From Paenibacillus foliorum (lineage in GTDB: Bacteria; Bacillota; Bacilli; Paenibacillales; NBRC-103111), in the NCBI RefSeq assembly GCF_013141765.1, contig NZ_WHOD01000065.1:35034-99033 (forward strand): 64,000 bases of DNA, given 5' to 3'. A model generated the notes under the pieces. That model had not been told where the DNA came from, did not search any database, and worked only from the letters and a program-made list of their open reading frames with translations. Within the stretch, counting starts at the first letter, position 1. Each line of letters starts with the position of its first letter. This document shows, piece after piece, positions 8,113 through 17,280 of the stretch. Made by a program: the position numbers and the translations under genes.

Positions 8113-9879
8113 TTATTTAAAAGGCCTGCTAAACTCGGTCACCAATCGCTTAGCATCGCCGCTCTCTGTCGTAAACACTTCATAGATCTTTAAGGTGAGT
8201 GGCGTATCAAATTGCTCGGAATTCCCGACAAAGGAGAGATTATTCTCACCAGAAACCAACCGCTCTTGACCTATCAATGATTTTGCAGCTGTCGCTACAA
8301 GTCGGCCCGTTGCATCATACAGTTCAAATTGAAGACGCGGGAAGCTAGCATCCACTTGAGTCTCCTTTTGACGCTGAATATCGAGCAAGAACTTACCTTT
8401 ATAAGTATATTGATGAGTTGAGGTATTGAACAAATACGAGATATCCCAATGCTCAACGGCTACATCAAACGGATAAATACTGAACTTATCCTCAGCAGCA
8501 GGTGCTTGAAGCTGAACTCCGTAAGCAGCAATCGTTGATTTGAAAGCTGCGGAGCCATTAGCTGTAGTTCCAGTTGTATCTTGGATTTTTAACGCTAACC
8601 CATTACCTGTCTCTGTGGAAGGCAGAACATAAGCGTAATTCACGGTAATTCCGGAATTCGGCAGCACCGAAGTAGTCGTCATCGTTTGGCGCTTACCACT
8701 GTATTGATAGCCGTCTGAGCTAACCAACTCCGATTGAAATACCGGAACTGCTAATGGGCGATCACTACGGTTATACAGCTTGAATTTGGCTGTTACCTGC
8801 TTGCTTCCCTCATCTTCGTTGTCGCTCATTTGGAATTCAACCAGCGACACCTGCATATCAGGATGAATCAATTCGCTGCGGTTATCGAAATTCATATTAT
8901 TGCCAAGTACATAGGATGGATAGGTTTGAGCGGATGCTGTTCCTGGCAGTAAAATGTTCAACCGGCCCACTTGATACTGAACAAGATTTGTAGCAGCTGC
9001 TCCCGATTGAGCAAAGCTTTCTGTCGTCAGTAGATTCAGACTTGATAACACTGTATCCTGATCCGTTGGAATTACGTAATGGATGTACTTTTCTTCCTTA
9101 GCATCCAGTGCGATAGCACCTTCTTCTACTCTTTTACCTGAGAAAACTTTAGCCTCTGTTTTACCATCGATCCTGAATTCAGGAATCGTCTCCCGTTGTT
9201 CTGACGGGTTTTGGGCAAGCAGTTGAACTACGAACACATTCCCTTGAGCTGTAGATTCCTTATGGATATCAACCGGTGTATATTGAATGGGTGACACCAG
9301 TGAAGGAATTCGGAAGAAGTCCGCCCACTTGCGAACAGCTGTCGGATCGGTAATTGGCGTATCAATCCCGCTCCATGGTTGCATGGTAACCGGTACAGCG
9401 GTGATCAACGTTTCTTTTTTGGGATAAACGTAATAGTCCACATCTGTCCAATTAACCTCGCTTAATGTCACCTTGTCAGTTCGGTCCAATACAACCATAT
9501 AGCTTAAATCCGTCGTTGCCTTTGGTTGAATTGCCTTCGGATTGGATGCGCTCGGCTGTAAAGTATACATAATTCCATCGCTTGTTACAGCGCGAAGCTC
9601 ATACTCCGGTACTCGGGTTACTGCAGCTCCGTTATTCCCCATTTTTACAACTACGCCTATTCTAGTTCCTTCTAATATACGTTCATTCAGTACACTTTTC
9701 ACTTCAACATTCAACGTTTCAGTTAACGGATAAACCGTTGCTGCAGCCTCTACGGCCGCTGCCGTTGCTTGCACGGGGCTAACGCTAATTGCCTCATCAG
9801 CAAAGGCTTGACTGCCGTAGCTCAAGATCGATGTAGAGAGTACAAGGGTTGCTAAAGTAACGGTCAACTTCTTATTCAT
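8113..9879 (-). CDS. Secreted protein of unknown function at the end of an RND efflux operon
   Basis: This 588-residue protein has a clear signal peptide (Lys-rich start, hydrophobic core, cleavage expected after AFA near residue 28). The mature part is rich in beta-strand-like, Thr/Ser/Val/Asn-rich segments with no membrane segment and no recognised catalytic motif. Repeated segments of the type PEYELRAV, PEFRIDG and LYNRSDRPLAVPVFQSELV suggest several immunoglobulin-like modules in tandem. The gene follows the RND adaptor gene by 118 nt on the same strand, with an AGGAGG ribosome site, so it is probably co-transcribed. It may act outside the membrane with the pump, but that is inference from position only. 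Confidence 0.7.
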   Translation of the reverse strand: MNKKLTVTLATLVLSTSILSYGSQAFADEAISVSPVQATAAAVEAAATVYPLTETLNVEVKSVLNERILEGTRIGVVVKMGNNGAAVTRVPEYELRAVTSDGIMYTLQPSASNPKAIQPKATTDLSYMVVLDRTDKVTLSEVNWTDVDYYVYPKKETLITAVPVTMQPWSGIDTPITDPTAVRKWADFFRIPSLVSPIQYTPVDIHKESTAQGNVFVVQLLAQNPSEQRETIPEFRIDGKTEAKVFSGKRVEEGAIALDAKEEKYIHYVIPTDQDTVLSSLNLLTTESFAQSGAAATNLVQYQVGRLNILLPGTASAQTYPSYVLGNNMNFDNRSELIHPDMQVSLVEFQMSDNEDEGSKQVTAKFKLYNRSDRPLAVPVFQSELVSSDGYQYSGKRQTMTTTSVLPNSGITVNYAYVLPSTETGNGLALKIQDTTGTTANGSAAFKSTIAAYGVQLQAPAAEDKFSIYPFDVAVEHWDISYLFNTSTHQYTYKGKFLLDIQRQKETQVDASFPRLQFELYDATGRLVATAAKSLIGQERLVSGENNLSFVGNSEQFDTPLTLKIYEVFTTESGDAKRLVTEFSRPFK

Positions 9880-9997
9880 TTAATTTCCTCCTGTTGCAAG
9901 CAAGCGGGGCTTATTGGTGCAGCTGAATTTCAAATTGCAACTTCAGCTGCACCTTAGCGCACCCACTCTACTCTCTATTTAAACTATTATCAGGCAT

Positions 9998-11248
9998 TTA
10001 TTGTGCAAGCTGTACTTTTTCCTTATCCTTCAATTGATGTTGTCCTGAAGTAACGAGCTGTTCGCCCTCTTTAACTCCCTTAAGCACCTCTTGATAAGTC
10101 TCATTGAGACGGCCAAGCTCAACCTTACGCTTTTCCACAGTATCACCAGTCAAAATAAACACGAAGGTTTCTCCACCTTCTCGAACAACACTCAAGGTAG
10201 GGACGGTAACTACAATTTGATCCTGGTCTTCGGTAAGCAGTACCTGAGCTTTCATACCCGGTCTAAGCTTGCGGTCTGCATTCGGCACTTCCAGCTCCAA
10301 TGAATAGGATTTAGACTGGGCGCTTACTACATCGGCCAAATAGCTTACTTTCCCTTTCATCTTCTCCGGAGAACCCGAGATGTAAAAGGAGAGCTCTTGC
10401 TTACCGCGCACCAGCTTCGCTGCTTCCTCCGTAAGCTCGGCTTTAACTTTTATCGGATCCAGCTGCTGAATCTGCGCTGCACGGAAGCCTGCCGCTACCG
10501 TCATGCCGACTTCTACCGGAAGATCAGTAAGCACTCCGCTTACACTTGCTTTCACTTCCATATGCTCAAGTGTCCGGTCTGCTTCGCGAATAGACACTTC
10601 CGAGGTTTGCAGCCCCTGCTCCAGCTGCGATAAGGAGTTAGTCGTCTCCAGCGTCTTCAGCTTCTGTTGATTGCTTGCAAGATCAAGACGTTGGTTATTC
10701 AACTGAGTTTCTGCTTGCTCCAATTGAAATTTTGTTACCAAACCGAGATCATAATCATTGCGCAGCTTGCTGTAATTTTTATCCGCTTCCTTAATAGAAG
10801 ATTCGAGCTTAGTGATGCCATTCTGTAGGTCCAGCTTGCTGTTCACCAAATCTTCACGCGCTTTAGCCAGCTGCTGCCCTGTACCAGAGATGCTGATTTG
10901 CGCTTTTTCTTTGGAAATCAGTATATCGGTCGGATCCAATCTAAAGATGATTTCACCTTTCTCTACCATATCACCGCGTTTCTTCAATAGCTCAATCACA
11001 TCTCCGCCAACCTTTACAGGTACATCTAGCTGGATGGACGATGCTATGTCAGCCACCTGCTCCAATGGCTCGCTAATCTTTTTCTTCTCAATTTTAGAAG
11101 CCTTAACCTGCTTGATCTGTACCTCGTCTGCTTGAGCAGGCTGAGCTTTAGGTGCAGCCGAGCAGCCTGCAATAAGGGCCGTGCTGAGAACGATTGCGCC
11201 CATAATCTTCGCACCTCTGTGAACCTTGTTCGCATTTTCTGGTTTCAT
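9998..11248 (-). CDS. RND efflux periplasmic-adaptor-type (HlyD/AcrA family) lipoprotein
   Basis: This 416-residue protein starts with a lipoprotein signal (hydrophobic stretch ending LIAGCS, lipidated Cys at about residue 29). The order is typical of membrane fusion proteins: a biotinyl-lipoyl half (VPVKVGGDVIELLKKRGDMV), a long alpha-helical hairpin (about 125-235, rich in Lys, Glu and Gln), the second lipoyl half (VKASVSGVLTDLPVEVGMTV), then beta-barrel and membrane-proximal domains. It is the partner of the adjacent pump gene, 46 nt upstream. In a Gram-positive it would bridge the pump to the outer face of the membrane. An AAGGAG ribosome site is present. Confidence 0.9.
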   Translation of the reverse strand: MKPENANKVHRGAKIMGAIVLSTALIAGCSAAPKAQPAQADEVQIKQVKASKIEKKKISEPLEQVADIASSIQLDVPVKVGGDVIELLKKRGDMVEKGEIIFRLDPTDILISKEKAQISISGTGQQLAKAREDLVNSKLDLQNGITKLESSIKEADKNYSKLRNDYDLGLVTKFQLEQAETQLNNQRLDLASNQQKLKTLETTNSLSQLEQGLQTSEVSIREADRTLEHMEVKASVSGVLTDLPVEVGMTVAAGFRAAQIQQLDPIKVKAELTEEAAKLVRGKQELSFYISGSPEKMKGKVSYLADVVSAQSKSYSLELEVPNADRKLRPGMKAQVLLTEDQDQIVVTVPTLSVVREGGETFVFILTGDTVEKRKVELGRLNETYQEVLKGVKEGEQLVTSGQHQLKDKEKVQLAQ

Positions 11249-11294
11249 TGGACGTTTCTCCTTTTTACGTATCTTTCTAATCTACTGACCCAAC

Positions 11295-14200
11295 TTAATG
11301 CAAGGTACTTGCAGCTTTAGCGGCCGCTACACGTTTTCCCTTTTTATTGACTAGCCGGGAAATTCGGGACTTCATTCTATCGATAATTTCGTAAATAACA
11401 GGCACTACAACTAGTGTAAGCAAGGTTGATGTAACCAAGCCGCCTATAACAACAACGGCCAAGCCTTTGGAAATTAGAGAACCTTCCGAGAACCCAAGCC
11501 CCAGAGGCAATAAAGACAAGATTGTAGCTCCCGCCGTCATTATAATAGGACGCAGTCTTGTTAAACCAGCTTTAACCACGGCATCGCGCATATCCAGACC
11601 ATCACTGCGCAGCTGCTGCACCCGATCGATTAATACAATAGCATTCGTTACCACAACCCCGATCAGCATCAAAAATCCAATTAGAGAGGTAATATTAATC
11701 GATTCTCCTGCGACCAATAATCCGAGAAATCCGCCAATTGCGGCAAGCGGTAAGGAGAATAAAATAACGAATGGCGCACTCGCATTCCCGAATGCGATAA
11801 CCAAGATCAAGAAGACGAGAAAGATCGCAGCACCCATTGCTACTGCCATTTGACCGAAGCTTTCCTGAATGTCTTCATTAACACCTTGCACTTGCGTACG
11901 AATACCACCTGGAAGCTCGACCGACTTTAAGGCTTCTGTTACTTTCGTACTCGTACCGCCTTTATCTTTACTTTCGATTTTTGCTGTAATTTTAACGTAT
12001 TGCTCCTGCATTTCACGAGTAATAGCTGCTGGAGCCTCAACTTGCCGGACTTTTGCGATATCATTCAAAGCTACCACTACGCCTGTGGAAGTTGTCATCG
12101 TAATCCGTCCAAGCTTATCCATGGAATTTTTGAAATCATCGTCTACCATAACTTGCGTAGCAAAGGTTACATTATCGAACTTTATGTCACCAATCGATGC
12201 TTCTGCTAGCCACATCCGAACGGTATCTGTAATTTGTGCGGAAGACAGCCCATAGACACGAGCTTTATTCTGATCCACACTAACCACGACCTGAGTTTTC
12301 TTTTCGCTCAAGCTGTCTTTAACATCTTCAAGCTCCGGAAATTCCTTCATCTTCTGTTTAATAAGTTCAGCTCCGGCAATTAGCTGATTCAAGTCTTCTC
12401 CCTTAAGCAGATAGGAAAAATCCGCCGACGAGCCGCCCATATTACCTGCCAGCAGCGCCCCTTCAACTTCCGATCCTTTGGGAACCATACCCAGCATAAT
12501 TTCCTTGTATTCGGCAGCCATCTTTTTGGCGTCAGATGCTTTGGAAACAGAAGCAATAATACTTGCACGATAAGCAACCCGTTCCCCGCTTGTGCTCTGC
12601 ATATCATAGCCTACCATTGACTCAAAATAATCAAAGGCCGGTTGACCCGTAGAATCCTTCGCTTCCTTTAGTAGCGCCTCAATTTCTTTAACTTTCAAAT
12701 CCATTGAATCTATAGAAGTTTCCTGAGGAAGCTTCAAGGTGTACTGCACCTGCTTGTTGGATTCACTGTCAGGCATAAAGGCGAATGGAAGGAAAGGAAC
12801 CGTTCCTCCAATCGAAAGGACAAACGCAAGAAATGCAATCAAAACCGTCTTCTTCGGGTTATTTAATGACCAGCTCAAGACGGACTTGTATTTGGCAGTG
12901 AACTTGCCCACATGCTCTTCATCATGGTGCTTGATATTATTATTGTTAAGAACTAGCAGCATGGCGAGCATTGGAATCACTGTCAAAGCTATAATTAAAG
13001 AAGACAATAGCGCGACAACAAGTGTAATAGCAAAAGGCCGGAAAATATCGCCTAGAACACCACCGACAAATGCTATCGGTAAAAATACACCAGCAGTCGT
13101 AAGAGTAGAGGATGTTATAGCTGAAGCTACCCGTGAGGTCGCCAGCTTAATAACGGACTCATTGCGATCACGCGCTTGCTGCAGCTCGCTGTAAATATTC
13201 TCAATAACAACAATGGAGTCATCAACGACCCGGCCGACGGCTATCGTCAATCCACCTAATGTCATTACGTTTAGGGTAATATCCAGAGAAGCCATAACAC
13301 ATAGTGTGGTTAGGATCGACAATGGAATGGAAACCAATACGATTATCGTCATACGTACATTTTTTAGGAACAATAGTATCATTACGGAAGCTAGGATAGC
13401 CCCCAGAATACCTTCCTTTAGCATGCCGTTGATTGATTTTTTAACATCATTAGCCGCATTATATACCGGTGTAAATTGTAAGTTTGGATACTCCTTCGTC
13501 CATCCGGCAAATAATTGGTCAACTTCATCAGCGAACTCTACTGTGTTGGCATCTTTCCCTTTAAATAAAGTCAGACCGATCGCTGGACTGCTGTCAAGTC
13601 GGGCAATATACTTGGAGTCCGAAATGGCTTCGACCTTGGAGATATCCTTCAACAGTACGGTATCCCCTTTGGGTGAGGAAATTTTCATGTTCTCCAAGCC
13701 ATAGATTGTGTTCAAATCGCTCTCGATTCGAACCGATTGTGAGCTGCCGCTAAAATCAACCTTCCCTGCTGGGCTTGTCGCCAGAGCAGTTTGGATGTTT
13801 TGCGATACGAGAGCGGGAGTCAAACCATAGTTGTTGATCGCGTTAATATTCAGCTTCAGCTTCAACGTTGCTTCTTGCTGTCCAACCGAATCCACGTGAT
13901 CGATTCCATCCATTGCGCTTAACGTAGGCTCAATAACATCCTCATAAATACGATTAAGCTCTTCTTGGTTCATGTTGTTTTTGCCATGAACTGCGGCAAA
14001 GTAAACCGGGAAATCACTGCTTCCGAACTTGGAAACCTTAGGTTCGCTTGCACCGACAGGAAGCTTAATATCTTTAATGGCACTTTCGATGTCTCGCTTT
14101 GCATCATCAGGACTGCGACCATTCACCAATTCAACAGTAATAGCTGAGAAATTGTCATTGGAAGTAGAAGATACCTTCTTCATTCCCTCAATCCCAACAA

Positions 14201-14411
14201 TCCGCTTCTCAAGAACCTTGGTCACATTTTCCATAACATCCTTAGGAGGGGCAGGATACACCGTACTAACAAATACGACAGGCAAAGAAATATCAGGCAT
14301 ACTCTCCTGTTTCAGTGTCGTAGCGGAGAAGGTGCCGGCAACGAATAATATGAGGCTTATAATGATGATCGCTGCGACATTTTTCAAAGAAAAATCAGTA
14401 AATTTGTTCAT
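11295..14411 (-). CDS. RND-family efflux permease (SwrC/AcrB type)
   Basis: This 1038-residue protein has the classic RND plan: one N-terminal membrane helix (about 10-30), a large extracellular loop, six helices (about 330-530), a second large loop and a final group of helices (about 850-1010). Characteristic residues include the acidic motif in helix 4 (GRVVDDSIVVIENIYSEL) and GVFLPIAFVGG. The length equals that of the family. It resembles Bacillus SwrC/YerP, proton-driven exporters of surfactants and hydrophobic drugs. The pump gene precedes the adaptor gene, the reverse of the common order. It follows the MarR-like regulator by 75 nt with a GGAGGAG ribosome site. Confidence 0.93.
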   Translation of the reverse strand: MNKFTDFSLKNVAAIIIISLILFVAGTFSATTLKQESMPDISLPVVFVSTVYPAPPKDVMENVTKVLEKRIVGIEGMKKVSSTSNDNFSAITVELVNGRSPDDAKRDIESAIKDIKLPVGASEPKVSKFGSSDFPVYFAAVHGKNNMNQEELNRIYEDVIEPTLSAMDGIDHVDSVGQQEATLKLKLNINAINNYGLTPALVSQNIQTALATSPAGKVDFSGSSQSVRIESDLNTIYGLENMKISSPKGDTVLLKDISKVEAISDSKYIARLDSSPAIGLTLFKGKDANTVEFADEVDQLFAGWTKEYPNLQFTPVYNAANDVKKSINGMLKEGILGAILASVMILLFLKNVRMTIIVLVSIPLSILTTLCVMASLDITLNVMTLGGLTIAVGRVVDDSIVVIENIYSELQQARDRNESVIKLATSRVASAITSSTLTTAGVFLPIAFVGGVLGDIFRPFAITLVVALLSSLIIALTVIPMLAMLLVLNNNNIKHHDEEHVGKFTAKYKSVLSWSLNNPKKTVLIAFLAFVLSIGGTVPFLPFAFMPDSESNKQVQYTLKLPQETSIDSMDLKVKEIEALLKEAKDSTGQPAFDYFESMVGYDMQSTSGERVAYRASIIASVSKASDAKKMAAEYKEIMLGMVPKGSEVEGALLAGNMGGSSADFSYLLKGEDLNQLIAGAELIKQKMKEFPELEDVKDSLSEKKTQVVVSVDQNKARVYGLSSAQITDTVRMWLAEASIGDIKFDNVTFATQVMVDDDFKNSMDKLGRITMTTSTGVVVALNDIAKVRQVEAPAAITREMQEQYVKITAKIESKDKGGTSTKVTEALKSVELPGGIRTQVQGVNEDIQESFGQMAVAMGAAIFLVFLILVIAFGNASAPFVILFSLPLAAIGGFLGLLVAGESINITSLIGFLMLIGVVVTNAIVLIDRVQQLRSDGLDMRDAVVKAGLTRLRPIIMTAGATILSLLPLGLGFSEGSLISKGLAVVVIGGLVTSTLLTLVVVPVIYEIIDRMKSRISRLVNKKGKRVAAAKAASTLH

Positions 14412-14486
14412 CTCTCTACTCCTCCATCAAATTACATCAAACCCAACTGTAAATATGTAGTCTATGAATATTAGGTTCAGTAACAT

Positions 14487-15029
14487 TTACGGTAGCTGTC
14501 TTCTCAGCTGCCATTCCTCATTCAGATCACTCATACGTGAAATGTACATTTCACATAACATAGACATTTCTTTGAATCTTTGTTTAATGACGTGACAGCC
14601 TACCTTATCCTCTGATTTCACATTGAAATGTTCCGGAAATCCAGCCAATGCTCCATCTACAGCTTGTTTTACAGAGTTAAATTTTCCTATTTCATTACGA
14701 ACGATATTGACTCCAAAGTCATCCGTTATGTAATAATAATCTTTCCTGTCATTCTGGATCGGAACCTTGTGACACAGATTCTTTAGCTCCATAGTTCGGA
14801 TTTGAACGCTTATAGCCGCCTTAGAAACAGATAGCTCATCTGCCATCTGCTGTAGGCATATGGGCTCTGACGAAAAGAGCAGTAATGTATACATCTTACC
14901 GACGAGCGGACTAAAGCCTTCATGTTCTAAGTAAAGGGACATAAAGTTGCTAATATTCAGCTTCAATTCTTCAATGGTGTTAGACATAGGCGCTTGGGTT
15001 TCTCCTCCCGTTAGTTTCATTCCCATCAT
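14487..15029 (-). CDS. MarR/GbsR-type transcriptional regulator of the efflux operon
   Basis: This protein of up to 180 residues has a winged helix-turn-helix at about residues 40-110 (GKMYTLLLFSSEPICLQQMA, then DELSVSKAAISVQIRTMELK). This is the GbsR/MarR layout, in which a wing with KDYYYI follows. The C-terminus is helical and probably mediates dimerisation. The start is uncertain. The first ATG at 15029 has no visible ribosome site, while an internal ATG at 14987 (MSNTIEELKL) has GGGAGGAG about 14 nt before it. It is the first gene of the RND operon, so it is probably an autoregulated repressor of the pump. A TetR operator lies 35 nt upstream. Confidence 0.8.
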   Translation of the reverse strand: MMGMKLTGGETQAPMSNTIEELKLNISNFMSLYLEHEGFSPLVGKMYTLLLFSSEPICLQQMADELSVSKAAISVQIRTMELKNLCHKVPIQNDRKDYYYITDDFGVNIVRNEIGKFNSVKQAVDGALAGFPEHFNVKSEDKVGCHVIKQRFKEMSMLCEMYISRMSDLNEEWQLRRQLP

Positions 15030-15063
15030 TAAGAATCATGCTAATCATTTAACACAAACGTTT

Positions 15064-15077
15064 TGACTGACTGGTCA
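15064..15077. promoter_or_regulatory. Putative TetR-family operator 1
   Basis: TGACTGACTGGTCA is an imperfect palindrome and is almost the reverse complement of the second site at 15155. It lies between a possible minus-strand promoter (TTGATT, 18 nt, TATATT) and the MarR-like gene, so a bound repressor would block the efflux operon. Confidence 0.6.
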
Positions 15078-15154
15078 TTCCTTAAATAATATAATTCAAA
15101 ACCCACTTTCAAATCAACCTGTTTTTTTCCATAATACGACCAATTAATTAAATT

Positions 15155-15168
15155 TGACCAGTCGGTCA
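15155..15168. promoter_or_regulatory. Putative TetR-family operator 2
   Basis: TGACCAGTCGGTCA matches the reverse complement of operator 1 at 13 of 14 bases. It ends 5 nt before the -35 box of the TetR gene promoter. The GACCNGTCGGTC type of sequence is common for TetR/AcrR operators. Confidence 0.65.
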
Positions 15169-15173
15169 CATGT

Positions 15174-15202
15174 TTGACATAATCTAAATCCAAGTATACA
15201 AT
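15174..15202 (+). promoter_or_regulatory. Sigma-A promoter of the TetR-family gene
   Basis: TTGACA, a 17-nt spacer, then TACAAT; 57 nt lie between the -10 box and the chosen start codon. The TetR operator just upstream supports autoregulation. Confidence 0.75.
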
Positions 15203-15259
15203 GGCTTTACTACTACCATTCGATATCATGAATGGAGAAATGATGAGGTGTGTGCCGGC

Positions 15260-16135
15260 ATGAATGACAGAAAACTGCAGATTATGCAAGCCGCAATCAA
15301 GCTCTTCGGTGACCGGGACTATCACACCACATCCGTTCAGGATATCGTTAGCTTGGCCGGAGTATCCAAAGGCGCTTTCTACTTGCACTTTCATTCCAAG
15401 GAAGAACTCCTCATTGCTATATTCCGTCATTATATGGATGGTCTCAGCAATCATTTGAACGAGATCCAAACAAATTGTCAATATACACCACGAGATAAAC
15501 TGATTAAGGCTATCGAATTCCAATGCCAGTATATTATGAGTGATCAGGACTTCCTTTCGCTTCATCTAAAAGGAATTGCTTTTATGAACAACACGGTCAA
15601 GGAAATGATGATTGAGCATGGCATGCAAACCGTTAAATGGAAGGAAGAACGAATACTGGAGCACTATGGTCCGGGTATAGAGGCTCATTCATTTGATTGT
15701 GCCAGTATGTTAAGCGGTATGCTGAAGGAATATTTCTTCTACCATATTGTTTACGCTCATCCCATTGACATTAACCGGTTTTCCGAATATTTAATGAACC
15801 GACTGGATGATATCGCTCAAGGAATTATGGCTAAGCCAACGGCACCAATTTTATATGCGGCTCTTATGTGCCCCGACCCTGCCCCAGCGTTCACTAAAGA
15901 AACCTGGCTACAAAAAGCTCATTCGGTAAGGGACTGGATTGAAGCTCATCAGACTGATCCTTCAAAATCTGCCGAAGCGATGCTCCAATCCTTGGATGCC
16001 ATTATTCAAGAGGTCCACAAAGAGCAGCCCAATGAAATCATTATTAAAGGTATGTACAATTATTTAGTTTCCTTAGCAAATGGAGACCCGAGCATAATCG
16101 AAAAGCTAACGATATTGTTCAGTGACATTAGATAA
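15260..16135 (+). CDS. TetR/AcrR-family transcriptional regulator
   Basis: This protein of about 291 residues has a standard TetR helix-turn-helix at the N-terminus (about 8-55; LFGDRDYHTTSVQDIVSLAG, then VSKGAFYLHFHSKEELL). A long helical ligand domain follows and is larger than in most family members (usual length about 190-220). The ATG at 15260 (MNDRKLQIM) is chosen over the upstream GTG because GAGGTG sits 9 nt before it. It is divergent from the MarR-like/RND operon, and two TetR-type operators lie in the shared control region. It probably represses both itself and the pump in response to a toxic hydrophobic compound. That role is inferred from position. Confidence 0.9.
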   Translation: MNDRKLQIMQAAIKLFGDRDYHTTSVQDIVSLAGVSKGAFYLHFHSKEELLIAIFRHYMDGLSNHLNEIQTNCQYTPRDKLIKAIEFQCQYIMSDQDFLSLHLKGIAFMNNTVKEMMIEHGMQTVKWKEERILEHYGPGIEAHSFDCASMLSGMLKEYFFYHIVYAHPIDINRFSEYLMNRLDDIAQGIMAKPTAPILYAALMCPDPAPAFTKETWLQKAHSVRDWIEAHQTDPSKSAEAMLQSLDAIIQEVHKEQPNEIIIKGMYNYLVSLANGDPSIIEKLTILFSDIR

Positions 16136-16215
16136 TCTTAATCAACTATTCAACTTAAAACTGAAATGGAGGACAATAGCGGAAGTCCTTGTTCCTCTAT
16201 TGACTGAAAAACACA

Positions 16216-16264
16216 AAAAACAGAGAGATAACGGAATTACTAGTTCCGTTATCTCTCTGTTTTT
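16216..16264. terminator. Perfect 21-bp bidirectional hairpin terminator (repeat family, copy B)
   Basis: AAAAACAGAGAGATAACGGAA and its exact complement flank a 7-nt loop, with poly-A on the left and poly-T on the right. It lies between the TetR gene and the convergent phosphodiesterase gene, so it can end both. The outer arm is shared with the hairpin at 7903. Further TTCCGTTAT/ATAACGGAA words continue to about 16360, the kind of intergenic repeat that recurs within a genome. Confidence 0.85.
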
Positions 16265-16535
16265 GTGTATTAGTTCTCATATTTTCCTAAATAACGGAAA
16301 TCTGACTTCCGCTATCGCCTTAAATTGGAAACGACAGATGGAATAACGGAACTCTCAGTTCCGTACAACTCCCTAATAGCCGTTGCACCGCATCCGTATA
16401 TGTATGTATGCTACAGCTTTCTTTCATCATGGAGTACAGCAGAGCTTAGACACTGACGTAAGTAAGTAGAGTAGTAGACTTACCCTTTACAGGATATCCA
16501 ACTTTGCCGTCCATTCTGGACAACTGAATGGGTAT

Positions 16536-17249
16536 CTATAGCTGCTGCCCTTGCTCCACACACTGCTTCCATAATTCCAACTGATTCGTACACACCCATA
16601 CGTTCGGGTATCTGCTCCGCAATTCACGCATCTCTTCTTCATTATCGATCGTCCATGCGATCAACTGTATGCCCTGCTCCTCGCAGCGACGCACAAAATC
16701 ATCGGTTAAATAGATGTATTTGACCGACACGTAGCACGCTCTGATCTGCTCGGCAAGCGGGAACACCGAAGGAGTCGCTCCATAGATAACCAATCCGAGC
16801 TCGATCTCATCCGAGAGCTCCCTCATTCTAATGATCGAATAATGATCGAAGGATGTTACAAATACTTGATCCAGAACGTCGCAGGAACGAATGACTTCAA
16901 GAACCTTTTCTTCCAATCCAGGATACAGATTGCCGCTTTGCTTTAATTCAATGTCCACCAATGCCTGCCCTTTAGCAAGCTTCAGTACTTCCTCCAATGT
17001 CGGGATCGGCGAACCTCCCCCTGCATCTAATTTACGCAACTCATCAAACGTAAAATCAATAACTCGACCTTGACCGTTTGTAGTACGATTCACGGTTGGA
17101 TCATGGATAACTACCGGAACTCCATCTTGGGTCAATTGCACATCCAGCTCCAAGTGACTGATGGACAAATCGATGGCTGCTTGAAAGGAAGGTATCGTGT
17201 TCTCCGGGTATTTCTTGGGGTAGCCTCTATGTGCTAATCCTAGAATCAT
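16536..17249 (-). CDS. Glycerophosphodiester phosphodiesterase (first of two)
   Basis: This protein of about 237 residues splits glycerophosphodiesters into sn-glycerol-3-phosphate and an alcohol. Family motifs are visible: LAHRGYPKKYPENT (catalytic His-Arg), LELDVQLTQDGVPVVIHD (metal-binding Glu, Asp and second His) and QLIAWTIDNEEEM near the end. The start at 17249 (MILGLAHRG) follows GGGAGGAG with 8-nt spacing; an upstream in-frame ATG would overlap this ribosome site. No signal peptide is present, so it acts in the cytoplasm on imported substrate. It is the last gene of the Ugp-type operon. Confidence 0.92.
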   Translation of the reverse strand: MILGLAHRGYPKKYPENTIPSFQAAIDLSISHLELDVQLTQDGVPVVIHDPTVNRTTNGQGRVIDFTFDELRKLDAGGGSPIPTLEEVLKLAKGQALVDIELKQSGNLYPGLEEKVLEVIRSCDVLDQVFVTSFDHYSIIRMRELSDEIELGLVIYGATPSVFPLAEQIRACYVSVKYIYLTDDFVRRCEEQGIQLIAWTIDNEEEMRELRSRYPNVWVCTNQLELWKQCVEQGQQL

Positions 17250-17280
17250 TTCTGTCTCTCCTCCCATTTCAATTAAGCTG

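Noticed and set aside
11467..14460. Several long plus-strand frames opposite the RND pump gene
   Set aside because: They are Ser/Ile/Thr-rich shadows of the pump gene on the other strand.
15041..15565. 174-codon minus-strand frame overlapping the TetR gene start
   Set aside because: It runs antisense through the helix-turn-helix of a clear TetR protein and across the operator region; the TetR frame has motifs and a ribosome site.
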